From: Flavobacteriia bacterium
GTDB lineage: Bacteria > Bacteroidota > Bacteroidia > Flavobacteriales_D > Crocinitomicaceae
Direction: 5' to 3'
Assembly: GCA_016183815.1 (NCBI GenBank)
Contig: JACPDW010000008.1
Span: 186,001-250,000, forward strand
DNA: 64,000 nt
The notes under the pieces were generated by a model. The model did not search any database. It had not been told where the DNA came from and was given only the letters and a program-made list of their open reading frames with translations. The position numbers and the translations under genes are program-made. Positions 1-8,034 of the stretch are shown one piece after another (within the stretch, counting starts at the first letter, position 1; the number at the start of each line of letters is the position of its first letter).

Positions 1-1
1 T

Positions 2-1621
2 AAGCAAGGAGGTAAAATATCTGTCAGCCCTTTTTTAGCAAAATTAGTTTTAGAAGGTCCTATCAAAAAAGCCAAAGAGGGTAATTCAGGTCACAATTCC
101 TACATTTTTTCTGCAAAACATTCCTTATTGGATTATACATCTGAAGGATTATATCCTAAAGTGAATGAGGGAAATGGATTACCGTTTAATTTCACTGATT
201 TATACGCTAAAATCACTTTTTCTTCTAATGGTGGTTCGAAATTTAATTTATTTGGATTCAGTAATAACGATAAGGTAAATTATACTGATTTAGCAACAAT
301 AGATTGGAAACAATATGGTGGTGGAATGAATTTTGTTTTATTACCTGCAGGTTCTCCAGTTTTTATCAGAGGGCATTTTAATCTCTCCAAATATGACTTA
401 CGATTTAACGAAGTCAATGCTAAAGAAAGATATAGTTCAATTGGTGGAGCAGATTTAGGATTTGATTTTACTTTTTTTCAAAAGAATGAGGGTCAAATAG
501 ACTTAGGTGTAAATTTAAATCTATTTAATACCGAATTTGAAACAGAAAATGAAGCTGCTAGATTAATCAAACAAGAAAATTCAAATGTCGAAATAGGTGG
601 ATATTTGAATTATAAATTAATAAAAGGACGTTTTGTAATTCAACCAGGTATCAGAGTTCAATCTTATACAAGACAAAACGTCATTTCTCCTGAACCTAGA
701 TTAGGTATTAAATATAATGCATCTGAGAACTTTAGATTAAAATTATCGGGTGGAAGATATTCACAAAATTTCACCTCTGCCTCCTCAGATCGAGATGTAG
801 TGAATTTATTTAATGGCTTATTATCCGCTCCAACTAATTATCAAAATAAATTTACAGATGAAAATGGCAAAGAAAATGAAGTAAAAAGTGCTATACAATA
901 TTCTTGGCATGCAATTATTGGAACAGAAATTGACCTTAATAAATATTTCAATATCAATCTTGAAGGATATTTTAAATACTTCCCACAATTAAGTAATATC
1001 AACCAAAACAAGTTGTACGATGACGATGACACCAAATTTGGAGACATTGATGATATTTATAAAAAAGACTTTATTATTGAATCAGGAAAAACATTTGGTG
1101 CCGACTTATTACTTAAATATTCAAAAGAAAGATGGTTTTTATGGGGAGTTTATTCTTACTCTTATTCCACACGTTGGGACGGCTTAATTTCCTACTATCC
1201 AGTTTTCGACAGAAGACATAATATAAACTTAGTAGCGACTTATTTGTTTGGAAAGAAAAAGAATTTAGAATTGAGTTTTAGATGGAATTTAGGTTCTGGA
1301 CTTCCATATACTCCAACAGCTGGGTTTTATCAAATGGAGACTTTTAATAATGGATTAAGCACAGACATTAGTACTTCTAACACTAGTGATCCAACCTTAG
1401 TTTTAGGTCAATTTAACAGCCAGCGTTTACCATTTTATCATCGTTTAGACATGACAGTTAAAAAACAGTTTATTTTTAAAAATAAAACTCAGATGGAGTT
1501 AATTTTCAGTATAACCAATGGTTACAACAGAAAAAATATTTTTTATAAAAACAGAGTAAACAACAAAACTATTTATCAATTTCCATTATTACCTAGTTTA
1601 GGTTTGAGTTATAAATTTTAA
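2..1621 (+). CDS. TonB-dependent receptor, C-terminal beta-barrel part (5' end outside window)
   Basis: The reading frame is open from base 2 of the window and runs to the TAA at 1621, so the true start lies upstream. The visible 539 residues are rich in alternating polar and aromatic residues typical of outer-membrane beta strands. They contain long extracellular-loop-like stretches and end in an aromatic residue (LGLSYKF), the usual C-terminal signal for barrel insertion. No plug domain or TonB box is visible; these would be in the missing part. The expected role is TonB-energised uptake of a ligand across the outer membrane; the ligand cannot be told. The first in-frame TTG at 128 should not be taken as a start, because coding-quality sequence continues upstream of it. 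Confidence 0.8.
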   Translation, partial: KQGGKISVSPFLAKLVLEGPIKKAKEGNSGHNSYIFSAKHSLLDYTSEGLYPKVNEGNGLPFNFTDLYAKITFSSNGGSKFNLFGFSNNDKVNYTDLATIDWKQYGGGMNFVLLPAGSPVFIRGHFNLSKYDLRFNEVNAKERYSSIGGADLGFDFTFFQKNEGQIDLGVNLNLFNTEFETENEAARLIKQENSNVEIGGYLNYKLIKGRFVIQPGIRVQSYTRQNVISPEPRLGIKYNASENFRLKLSGGRYSQNFTSASSDRDVVNLFNGLLSAPTNYQNKFTDENGKENEVKSAIQYSWHAIIGTEIDLNKYFNINLEGYFKYFPQLSNINQNKLYDDDDTKFGDIDDIYKKDFIIESGKTFGADLLLKYSKERWFLWGVYSYSYSTRWDGLISYYPVFDRRHNINLVATYLFGKKKNLELSFRWNLGSGLPYTPTAGFYQMETFNNGLSTDISTSNTSDPTLVLGQFNSQRLPFYHRLDMTVKKQFIFKNKTQMELIFSITNGYNRKNIFYKNRVNNKTIYQFPLLPSLGLSYKF

Positions 1622-1691
1622 TTTTTTTAACTGATTTTCAATAGACTAAAAACAAATTTCAAAAAAAAACGTAAAAGTTGCTAAAATCATT

Positions 1692-1721
1692 TTGTCAATC
1701 TAAATAAAGAGTGTATATTTG
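1692..1721 (+). promoter_or_regulatory. Promoter of tRNA-Lys
   Basis: A TTG at 1692-1694 and TATATTTG at 1714-1721, 19 bases apart, match the Bacteroidota housekeeping promoter (-33 TTG, -7 TAnnTTTG). The tRNA begins 27 bases after the -7 box, leaving a short 5' leader. Confidence 0.65.
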
Positions 1722-1748
1722 CACCCATTTTAACAGAAAAAGATTTTA

Positions 1749-1821
1749 GATTCCGTAGCTCAGCTGGTAGAGCAATACACTTTTAATGTATGGGTCCTGG
1801 GTTCGAATCCCAGCGGGATCA
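1749..1821 (+). tRNA. tRNA-Lys (anticodon UUU)
   Basis: All four stems fold. The acceptor arms are GATTCCG and CGGGATC. The D arm is GCTC/GAGC, the anticodon stem ATACA/TGTAT with loop CTTTTAA (anticodon TTT), and the T stem CTGGG/CCCAG with loop TTCGAAT. The discriminator is A; CCA is not fully encoded. The last bases of this gene recur at 20712-20725. Confidence 0.95.
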
Positions 1822-1834
1822 CATAAAACACATG

Positions 1835-1867
1835 AAACCCTTTGATTATCAAGGGGTTTTATTTTTT
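1835..1867 (+). terminator. Intrinsic terminator after tRNA-Lys
   Basis: An 11-bp stem (AAACCCTTTGA with TCAAGGGGTTT, one G-T pair) and a 3-base loop are followed by TATTTTTT. It lies 14 bases after the tRNA. Confidence 0.75.
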
Positions 1868-2043
1868 AAATTGGTTTGGGTCAAACATAGGACAAAGGTT
1901 TTAAAATTTCTAGTATTTTTTATAAATTCCTCCCTTTACTTTTCTATCATGATTATGTAAGATTTGATACTTTAATAGTTCTGAACAGAAAAACTTATTA
2001 TAAAGCTGAATGATGTTTTAAAGGATGAAATTCTGGTAAGCCA

Positions 2044-2367
2044 TTGGACGAACCATGTCCAAATTGTTACGTGTGTGAATGCTCCAATGAAGAAGACAAA
2101 GAAGCTCTTTACTGGATTTGTTTCGCTTTATGGCAAAGTTATCAATTCAGACAACATCTAATCGGTTCTGTAATTTTGTACATTCGCAAAAAGGAAATGT
2201 TTAATCTGGTCCGCGATTCGTTGGTGAAATGTCAAACAAAACTCGAACTTTTTCAAAAGTCATTGATTTTAATGAAAACGGTTAACGAAAAAGATCACCA
2301 TTTTCAGTATTTATCTGCAACTTTGAAAAAGATTAAACGAGAAGTTGCAAGGGATTTGGTGAGGTAA
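2044..2367 (+). CDS. Small cysteine-motif protein of unknown function (107 aa), possibly truncated at its 5' end
   Basis: I do not recognise this family. The N-terminus has closely spaced cysteines (CPNCYVCEC, residues 5-13) suggesting metal binding. The rest is predicted helical and ends in a basic segment (KKIKREVARDL). The only in-frame start is TTG at 2044. Just upstream another frame reads as coding-like sequence (about residues TEKLIIKLNDVLKDEILVS), so a frameshift may have removed the original N-terminus. A strong terminator follows the stop by six bases. Degraded copies of its 3' half lie at 12278-12537 and 13669-13823, so this is a repeated gene in the island and this copy is the least damaged. 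Confidence 0.5.
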   Translation: MDEPCPNCYVCECSNEEDKEALYWICFALWQSYQFRQHLIGSVILYIRKKEMFNLVRDSLVKCQTKLELFQKSLILMKTVNEKDHHFQYLSATLKKIKREVARDLVR

Positions 2368-2372
2368 AATAA

Positions 2373-2400
2373 AAGCCTTGGTCGAGGACTGGGGCTTTTT
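2373..2400 (+). terminator. Terminator hairpin, repeat family A copy 1
   Basis: AAGCCTTGGTC pairs with GACTGGGGCTT over 11 bp around a GAG loop, followed by a T run. Related hairpins lie at 12510-12534, 13794-13820 and about 16700-16724, each close to the 3' end of a minus-strand gene block. Confidence 0.75.
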
Positions 2401-2411
2401 AAACTATTTGA

Positions 2412-3341
2412 TTATGATTTTAATTTTGACACTATAATCCCACTTGTTAATGAAAGAATAATTACCCCCAAAGATATCCATTCTGGGATTTCTATATGAT
2501 GAGAAATCAACATTTTCATACCCACAAAAGCAAGGATGATTACTAAACTATAGGTAATGTATTTAAATTTATCAAGCATACCTACAACTAAAAAAAACAT
2601 TGAACGCAATCCAAGAATTGCTAAAATATTTGAAGTAAAAACAATAAATGGATCAGCAGTTATGGCCAAAATAGCAGGAATACTATCCATTGCAAAAAAC
2701 ACATCAGTTAATTCAATTATAATCAAAGTAACAAAAAGCGGTGTAGCAAATCTTTTCTTTGCTATTTTAATAAAAAACTTATCATCATAAACTTTGGTTG
2801 TTACAGGATATATTTTATTAATCCATTTGTAAATTAGAAACTCGTGCGGATCCTTTTGCTTTGCGTGGCTAAATAACATTTTCATAGCAGTTAATATCAG
2901 GAATACTCCAAATACATAAATCATCCATGAAAATTTTGTAATAAGAACTACTCCAAAAATTATCATTAGCGCTCGAAAAACAATTGCACCTAAAACACCA
3001 TAAAATAAGACTTCATGTTGATATTTTTTTGGAATTGCAAAGGATGAGAAAATTAGAGCGATGATAAAAATATTATCAACACTTAATGATAACTCAATCA
3101 AATAGCCTGTAAGATACTTTAATACTGCATCAGTTGGACTTAGACCTGTTGAATTGGCTATCCATCCGTTTTTAAATGATAAATATACTATTCCAGAAAA
3201 AAGAATTGCACATGTCACCCAAACAATAGTCCAAACCGTCGCTTCCTTCGTTTTTATTTCATGAGCTTTCCTATTTAATATCCCCAAATCTAGAATCAAT
3301 GCAAAGACCACAACTACTATAAATATTATCCAAACAAACAT
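2412..3341 (-). CDS. TerC/Alx-family integral membrane protein
   Basis: This 309-residue protein has about nine hydrophobic segments across its whole length. It carries two acidic motifs characteristic of the TerC family: LSVDN near residues 86-90 and ELTDVFFAMDS near 210-220, with Asp89, Asp213 and Asp219 placed inside membrane segments. TerC relatives are linked to tellurite resistance and to manganese or calcium export during membrane protein metalation (family knowledge); the substrate here is unknown. The ATG at 3341 gives a signal-anchor-like first helix. No manganese riboswitch was seen upstream. The gene lies beyond a broken GNAT gene at the 3' side of the sigma-54-linked operon, on the same strand, and could be a distal member or a separate unit. 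Confidence 0.88.
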   Translation of the reverse strand: MFVWIIFIVVVVFALILDLGILNRKAHEIKTKEATVWTIVWVTCAILFSGIVYLSFKNGWIANSTGLSPTDAVLKYLTGYLIELSLSVDNIFIIALIFSSFAIPKKYQHEVLFYGVLGAIVFRALMIIFGVVLITKFSWMIYVFGVFLILTAMKMLFSHAKQKDPHEFLIYKWINKIYPVTTKVYDDKFFIKIAKKRFATPLFVTLIIIELTDVFFAMDSIPAILAITADPFIVFTSNILAILGLRSMFFLVVGMLDKFKYITYSLVIILAFVGMKMLISHHIEIPEWISLGVIILSLTSGIIVSKLKS

Positions 3342-3391
3342 TAATTTTTTTTTAGTTTAAAATTGGTATTATGCAAATAAAAAAAAACTTT

Positions 3392-3837
3392 TTATCTTAG
3401 TAAATGCATTTCTACCATTGTTTTTTTAAATCCTGATTTTAAATATGCATTTAAGGCTGGCGTGTTTTGATCATAAACATTAAGCTTTATTTCCTTTATG
3501 TTTTGAGAGTCAGACCAACTAATTAATTCATTTAAAATCATCTTATTTAGCCCTTTTTTGCGATGTGATTCCTTCACAAACATAAATCGAAATGAACTAA
3601 ATTTTAAAAATTTATTAACTCCCTTTGTTTCTAAAAAGATGCCACAATTTCGCCATTTAATTCTACTACCAAAACCTTTGCATTCTCATTATTAATGATT
3701 TCCGCTAAATCATAATAATGAATTATACCTTCCTTAAGAGTTTTATCAAATCCTCATTCTATTTTTATTATCTGCTCTTCAAATGTCAACAAAATTGGTA
3801 AATCCTCTGATGTTGCTGTTCTTATTTTATAACTCAT
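3392..3837 (-). pseudogene. GNAT-family N-acetyltransferase, broken
   Basis: Translation from the ATG at 3837 gives a normal GNAT start (MSYKIRTATSEDLPILLTFE). It meets an in-frame TGA at 3754-3756, continues to GEIVAS, and then needs one extra base in the T run near 3632-3639 to stay in frame. After that shift the frame reads through the acetyl-CoA-binding part (SHRKKGLNKMIL, near 3530-3570) to the stop at 3392. So there is one nonsense change and one single-base deletion in an otherwise complete gene. A 63-residue fragment starting at 3583 is all that an ORF finder would call. The original substrate is unknown. Two assembly errors are an alternative explanation. Confidence 0.75.
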
Positions 3838-3848
3838 ACAAATAATGT

Positions 3849-4097
3849 CTAAAAATCGAAAAGGTCACCAAACAAACCCTTTTTCTTTTTGTGTTGGTAC
3901 TCTTTTTCATTGAAATATTGTTTTTTATCTGAATAATTGCTTTGCCTTAGTGGGTTATTTTCCATAGCTGAACGTTCAATAATTTTATCAAGTTCACCAC
4001 GATCTAACCACACACCTCTGCAATCTGGGCAGTAATCGATTTCAATTCCGTTTCTGTCAGCCATTACCAAAGAAACATTACAATTTGGACATTTCAT
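3849..4097 (-). CDS. TFIIB-type zinc-ribbon protein
   Basis: The protein has 82 residues. A compact N-terminal zinc knuckle has Cys3-x2-Cys6 and Cys23-x2-Cys26, with the signature CRGVWLDRGELDKI that marks the zf-TFIIB family. The C-terminal half is polar and lysine-rich and ends GLFGDLFDF. Family members are short proteins of poorly known role, often near stress or membrane-protein genes. It is the last intact gene of the minus-strand run that begins at 9570, 25 bases after the membrane protein gene, so probably co-transcribed. A direct DNA-binding role cannot be claimed from the fold alone. Confidence 0.8.
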   Translation of the reverse strand: MKCPNCNVSLVMADRNGIEIDYCPDCRGVWLDRGELDKIIERSAMENNPLRQSNYSDKKQYFNEKEYQHKKKKGLFGDLFDF

Positions 4098-4122
4098 AAT
4101 ACTGTATTTTTATTTATTGAAT

Positions 4123-4731
4123 TCAATTTAGATACTCTGATTGTTTTATTTTTATTACCTTGTTTTCGGAAAATATTAATATTTGAATTATTATTAACAA
4201 GACAATCATAATACCAATTTGGAGGTCTGCAGAAGTTTTGTTTGAATTAAACGTTTTTTCAGTTTGATCTAATAAAATTTTCGCCTCACTTAATTGAATT
4301 GAAGACAATTCGTTTAACAAAAGAAAGGTATCTAAAACATGAAATTTAATTTCTTCATAATTATTATGTTTTATTGAATGTTTTATTTTTTGAATGTTTT
4401 TTTCAAACTGTTTTAATTTCTTTTGCTCAAAAAATGTTAATTTCGTTTTGTTAAAAAGTTTAACTTTAACTTCAATGTTTTTTATTTTCTTTAAGTTAAC
4501 TACTTCGTTTTTTTCGTTATTAAACTCAACAATTTTATGTAAATTTTCAGAAAGCTCCAAAATATAACTTTCTGCAATTAATCTATCTTTATAGATGCTT
4601 TGAATAGCGTTTTTAAATTCTAACGAGTTTTTCCAGTTGGAAAAATAATTTAAAAAAATCACAGCAAATACAAACAACAATGAAAATGCTATTTTTGACT
4701 TATTTTTTATATTTTCATATTTATTCATCAT
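4123..4731 (-). CDS. Membrane protein with four-helix-bundle sensor-like domain, no output domain
   Basis: The protein has 202 residues. One membrane helix lies at about 14-30 and a second at about 172-188. Between them is a roughly 140-residue all-helical, lysine- and glutamate-rich region resembling the ligand-binding four-helix bundle of chemoreceptors (4HB_MCP type). Only about 14 residues follow the second helix, so there is no HAMP, kinase or methyl-accepting part. It may act as a stand-alone sensor or partner of another protein, for example the soluble kinase encoded at 11080-12174; this is inference. The start overlaps the preceding gene by four bases (ATGA type), which supports translation coupling. 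Confidence 0.65.
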   Translation of the reverse strand: MMNKYENIKNKSKIAFSLLFVFAVIFLNYFSNWKNSLEFKNAIQSIYKDRLIAESYILELSENLHKIVEFNNEKNEVVNLKKIKNIEVKVKLFNKTKLTFFEQKKLKQFEKNIQKIKHSIKHNNYEEIKFHVLDTFLLLNELSSIQLSEAKILLDQTEKTFNSNKTSADLQIGIMIVLLIIIQILIFSENKVIKIKQSEYLN

Positions 4732-5123
4732 TTGTTGTTTTCCGAATTATTTACTCTTAATATTTTGACCTTATACTCTCCATTGGGAAATAACCAATTT
4801 AATTCTGCACCCTCTTTATATCCAATAATTGCAGATCCCATGGGAGTCAAAAGCGAAATTCTTTTTTGAATTGAATTACTATTTTTTGGCAAAACCAATT
4901 GAATTTTCTTTTCCCCAAATGGCGTATTAACATCAACAATACTATTAATTCGAACTACATCTGCAGGTAAATCTGAATCAGCATATACAAGGGCATTTTC
5001 AATTTCAGACTTCAACTTTGAAATGCAATTATTCAAGATATTATCGGCTTCAGATATATTTCTAATCAAGTGCTTTATTATTTTTAATTCTGTTTGGCAT
5101 AAAATGATTTGTTTTTGTTTCAT
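4728..5123 (-). CDS. Rnk-like / GreA-GreB C-terminal-domain protein
   Basis: The protein has 131 residues. The N-terminal third forms a short helical hairpin and the C-terminal two thirds matches the FKBP-like domain of GreA/GreB and Rnk, with the typical LLTPMGSAIIGYKEGAEL near residues 91-108. It lacks the long acidic coiled coil of true Gre factors, so it fits Rnk-type RNA-polymerase-binding proteins better. Such proteins bind the secondary channel region without cleaving RNA (family knowledge). The start overlaps the stop of the transhydrogenase beta gene by one base and its own stop overlaps the next gene, so it sits in the middle of an operon. Confidence 0.78.
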   Translation of the reverse strand: MKQKQIILCQTELKIIKHLIRNISEADNILNNCISKLKSEIENALVYADSDLPADVVRINSIVDVNTPFGEKKIQLVLPKNSNSIQKRISLLTPMGSAIIGYKEGAELNWLFPNGEYKVKILRVNNSENNK

Positions 5124-6514
5124 TATACTAAGCTTTTCAATTCATTAATAATATCTGCAAGGGCTATTTTTGCATCTGAAAAAAGTAAAGTACAATTTTC
5201 ATATTCGAATAATTTATTCTCGACACCAGCATAACCATTGCTCATCCCTCTTTTAACAACGATTACATTTTGTGCATTATAAGCTTTAATAATTGGCATC
5301 CCAAAAATTGGCGAATTTTCATCTTGTTCTGCAGCGGGATTAACAACATCATTTGCTCCTAATACAATGGCAACATCATAGGAATTCATTTCATCATTAA
5401 CATCATCCATCTCTTTTAATTTGTTGTAATTGACATCAGCTTCCGCCAACAATACATTCATGTGTCCAGGCATTCTTCCTGCAACTGGGTGAATGATATA
5501 TTCAACCTCAACACCTCTGTTTTCGAGAATTATTTCCAATTGATTACATAAGTGTTGTGCTTGAGCAACGGCAAGGCCGTAACCTGGTATAATTGCAACC
5601 TTATTCGCAAAGGCTAGTTTAGATGCCGTTTCTCCTATTGTTGTTACTTGAATTTCTAATTCTTTTGCAACAGAATTACCGTAAGATGATGATTTTTTAA
5701 ATTTACCTGCAAGAACTGAAAGTAAAGACCTGTTCATTGCATTGCACATTAAAAGCGTTAATAGCACTCCTGCCGCTCCAACAAAAATTCCTCCTGCTAT
5801 CATAATAATATTATGAAACATTACACCAGCAAGCGCTGTCGCTAATCCAGTAAATGAATTGAGCAATGAAATTACAACTGGCATATCTGCACCACCAATA
5901 GGCAATACAAATACCACTCCGTAAAAACATGCTAAACAAGCTAAAATTGCTACTTCCTGTAGAAGTGATAAGTTTAAAATATCAAAGGAAACCAAAACTG
6001 GAACAATTATCATTGCCAACAAAATGGATCTTGACAAAAGCATCACAAAAATTGATTTTTTATCTTTTTGTTTACCTGATAATTTTAAAAATGCAATGAT
6101 GCTGCCTGAAAATGAACTTGCTCCAATCATCATGGCAATTAACAGAACAATCTCGGCAGTTCGACTATCTTGGTGAATTTGTTGCGCTTCCAAAATCCCC
6201 AAAAGCAAGGCACATCCTCCTCCCATGGCGTTAAAATAGGAAACCAGTTGTGGCATTTTTGTCATTTCAGCCCTATCAGACATTCTTTTACCAATAATGG
6301 TTCCTAGCAAAATTGCTAGAATTATTAAAATGAAATTTAGGTTCAAAGATTTACCTAAATAAACACTAAAAATAGTTGCAAGAACAGCAGTTATCATTCC
6401 TATGGCAGCAATAATATTACCTCTTTTTGCTTTTAGTGGTGAACTTAAATATTTTAAACCCACAATAAAAGAAAGCATGGATAGGTAATAACTGATTTGT
6501 AATACTAAAGTCAT
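5123..6514 (-). CDS. pntB: NAD(P) transhydrogenase subunit beta
   Basis: At 463 residues this is the normal length for PntB. About nine membrane helices fill the first 270 residues. The C-terminal domain is the NADP(H)-binding dIII, with IIPGYGLAVAQAQH, the GRMPGHMNVLLAEA segment and VLGANDVVNPAA. The enzyme couples hydride transfer between NADH and NADP+ to proton movement across the inner membrane, supplying NADPH. It follows the two alpha-subunit genes in the usual order. Pairing with an adjacent glutamate dehydrogenase suggests balancing of the two cofactor pools during ammonium assimilation or glutamate oxidation. Confidence 0.95.
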   Translation of the reverse strand: MTLVLQISYYLSMLSFIVGLKYLSSPLKAKRGNIIAAIGMITAVLATIFSVYLGKSLNLNFILIILAILLGTIIGKRMSDRAEMTKMPQLVSYFNAMGGGCALLLGILEAQQIHQDSRTAEIVLLIAMMIGASSFSGSIIAFLKLSGKQKDKKSIFVMLLSRSILLAMIIVPVLVSFDILNLSLLQEVAILACLACFYGVVFVLPIGGADMPVVISLLNSFTGLATALAGVMFHNIIMIAGGIFVGAAGVLLTLLMCNAMNRSLLSVLAGKFKKSSSYGNSVAKELEIQVTTIGETASKLAFANKVAIIPGYGLAVAQAQHLCNQLEIILENRGVEVEYIIHPVAGRMPGHMNVLLAEADVNYNKLKEMDDVNDEMNSYDVAIVLGANDVVNPAAEQDENSPIFGMPIIKAYNAQNVIVVKRGMSNGYAGVENKLFEYENCTLLFSDAKIALADIINELKSLV

Positions 6515-6567
6515 TTTATTTATATTTTTAAAATTGATTTTTTATTATTTAATAAGCATTTTTTATC

Positions 6568-6867
6568 TTATGCTTTTTTCTTTTTAGAAAACATTGCTAA
6601 AATTCTACCTGTCACAAAAAAGCCTCCGGAAATATTTAATGTTCCAAATAATACCGCTAAGAAACCTATACTCAAGTTAATATAATCATCAGATGGAATC
6701 CTTTGCATTACAATAATTGCCCCCACTAGTATTACTCCATGAATTGCATTTGCTCCAGACATGAGCGGAGTGTGAAGAATAGAGGGCACATTAGAAATAA
6801 TTTCCACGCCCAAAAACACACAAAGTGTTATAAAATAAAAAATTGCTTCGATGGTAAATCCTTCCAT
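6568..6867 (-). CDS. pntA2: NAD(P) transhydrogenase subunit alpha, membrane part (alpha-2)
   Basis: At 99 residues with three or four hydrophobic helices, this matches the small membrane subunit of three-gene transhydrogenases. Family-typical segments are NVPSILHTPLMSGANAIHG (about 26-44) and the C-terminal GGFFVTGRILAMF. In enzymes such as E. coli PntA this part is fused to the soluble NAD domain; here the two are separate genes, as in Rhodospirillum. It lies between the alpha-1 and beta genes with 24- and 53-base gaps. Confidence 0.92.
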   Translation of the reverse strand: MEGFTIEAIFYFITLCVFLGVEIISNVPSILHTPLMSGANAIHGVILVGAIIVMQRIPSDDYINLSIGFLAVLFGTLNISGGFFVTGRILAMFSKKKKA

Positions 6868-6891
6868 TTTTTGTTTTTTTATTAATTGTTT

Positions 6892-8025
6892 TTATTTGAT
6901 TTGCAAATTAGCATCAACGAATTGTAATACCCTTTCATGAACTATTTTTCCATTTTCTAGAATTAAACATGAATCTATGATTGGATCATTTATCAATTCA
7001 TTTTTTTCGATTAAATCCATGTGCTTAAGAAAATTAAAATAATTTGTAGAAAGTAAATTGGATGCAGTGAAAGATAATTCTCTCGATAGGAATGAATTAC
7101 CAATAATTTTTACTCCATTAATAACTATTTCTTCTTCATCTTTTGTATAAGCACAATTACCACCTTGCTCTGAAGCTAAATCAATAATTACTGAACCAGC
7201 TTTCATTTTCTCAATACTTTGTTTTTCAATTAATAACGGTGCTCTTTTGCCTGGAATATTTGCAGTTGCAATTACAATGGATGCCTCTGAAACATACTTA
7301 TCTATTAGAAGTCTTTGTTTTTCCAAATAATCTACAGATTGTTCAACTGCATAGCCGCCCGCATTATCATTTTCCATTGCACCTTCTACTTCAATAAAAT
7401 TTGCACCTAAACTTCGAACTTCTTCACCTGCAGATTTTCGTACATCAAAAGCATTTACAATTGCCCCTAATCTTTTAGCAGTAGCTATTGCTTGAAGCCC
7501 AGCAACTCCTGCCCCTAAAACTAATATCTTTGCTGGTTTTACTGTACCAGCTGCCGTAGTAATCATTGGTAAAAGTGAAATGTGTTTTTCAGCACCTTTA
7601 ATTACGGCTTTGTATCCAGATAGTGAAGCCATAGAAGATAATACGTCCATTGCTTGTGCTTTGGTAGATCTTGGCATTAAATCTAAACTATACAATTGAT
7701 ATATGTTTTTTAAATCGTTTAATTTCTGATAATGAAAAAGAGGATTAATAATACCAATTTGCTTTGTATTCTTACTGCAAGTAAAAGGGGATTCAGGGTA
7801 ATTTATAAATATTAAAATGTCTAATTCAGCTATTTTTTCCCTTTTTTTCATAATGTAAGCACCTTCGTTTAAATACATTTCATTACTAAATCCCGCTTTT
7901 ACTCCAGCATTTTCTTCTACATAAACTTCAAATTTAAGTTCGTTAATTAATTTTTTTACTACTTGAGGAACCATACAAACTCTTGTTTCCTCTTCCTTTT
8001 CTTTTAAAATTCCTATTTTTTTCAT
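6892..8025 (-). CDS. pntA1: NAD(P) transhydrogenase subunit alpha, soluble NAD-binding part (alpha-1)
   Basis: At 377 residues this is the expected size for the alpha-1 (dI) subunit, related to alanine dehydrogenase. The N-terminus (GILKEKEEETRVCMVPQ) and the Rossmann motif GAGVAGLQA at about 171-179 are clear. The glycine-rich loop and the EQGGNCAYTK segment near 290-300 are family-typical. It binds NAD(H) on the cytoplasmic face and docks to the membrane subunits encoded by the next two genes. It lies nine bases after the glutamate dehydrogenase stop, indicating one transcript. Confidence 0.93.
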   Translation of the reverse strand: MKKIGILKEKEEETRVCMVPQVVKKLINELKFEVYVEENAGVKAGFSNEMYLNEGAYIMKKREKIAELDILIFINYPESPFTCSKNTKQIGIINPLFHYQKLNDLKNIYQLYSLDLMPRSTKAQAMDVLSSMASLSGYKAVIKGAEKHISLLPMITTAAGTVKPAKILVLGAGVAGLQAIATAKRLGAIVNAFDVRKSAGEEVRSLGANFIEVEGAMENDNAGGYAVEQSVDYLEKQRLLIDKYVSEASIVIATANIPGKRAPLLIEKQSIEKMKAGSVIIDLASEQGGNCAYTKDEEEIVINGVKIIGNSFLSRELSFTASNLLSTNYFNFLKHMDLIEKNELINDPIIDSCLILENGKIVHERVLQFVDANLQIK

Positions 8026-8034
8026 TTTGCTTGT

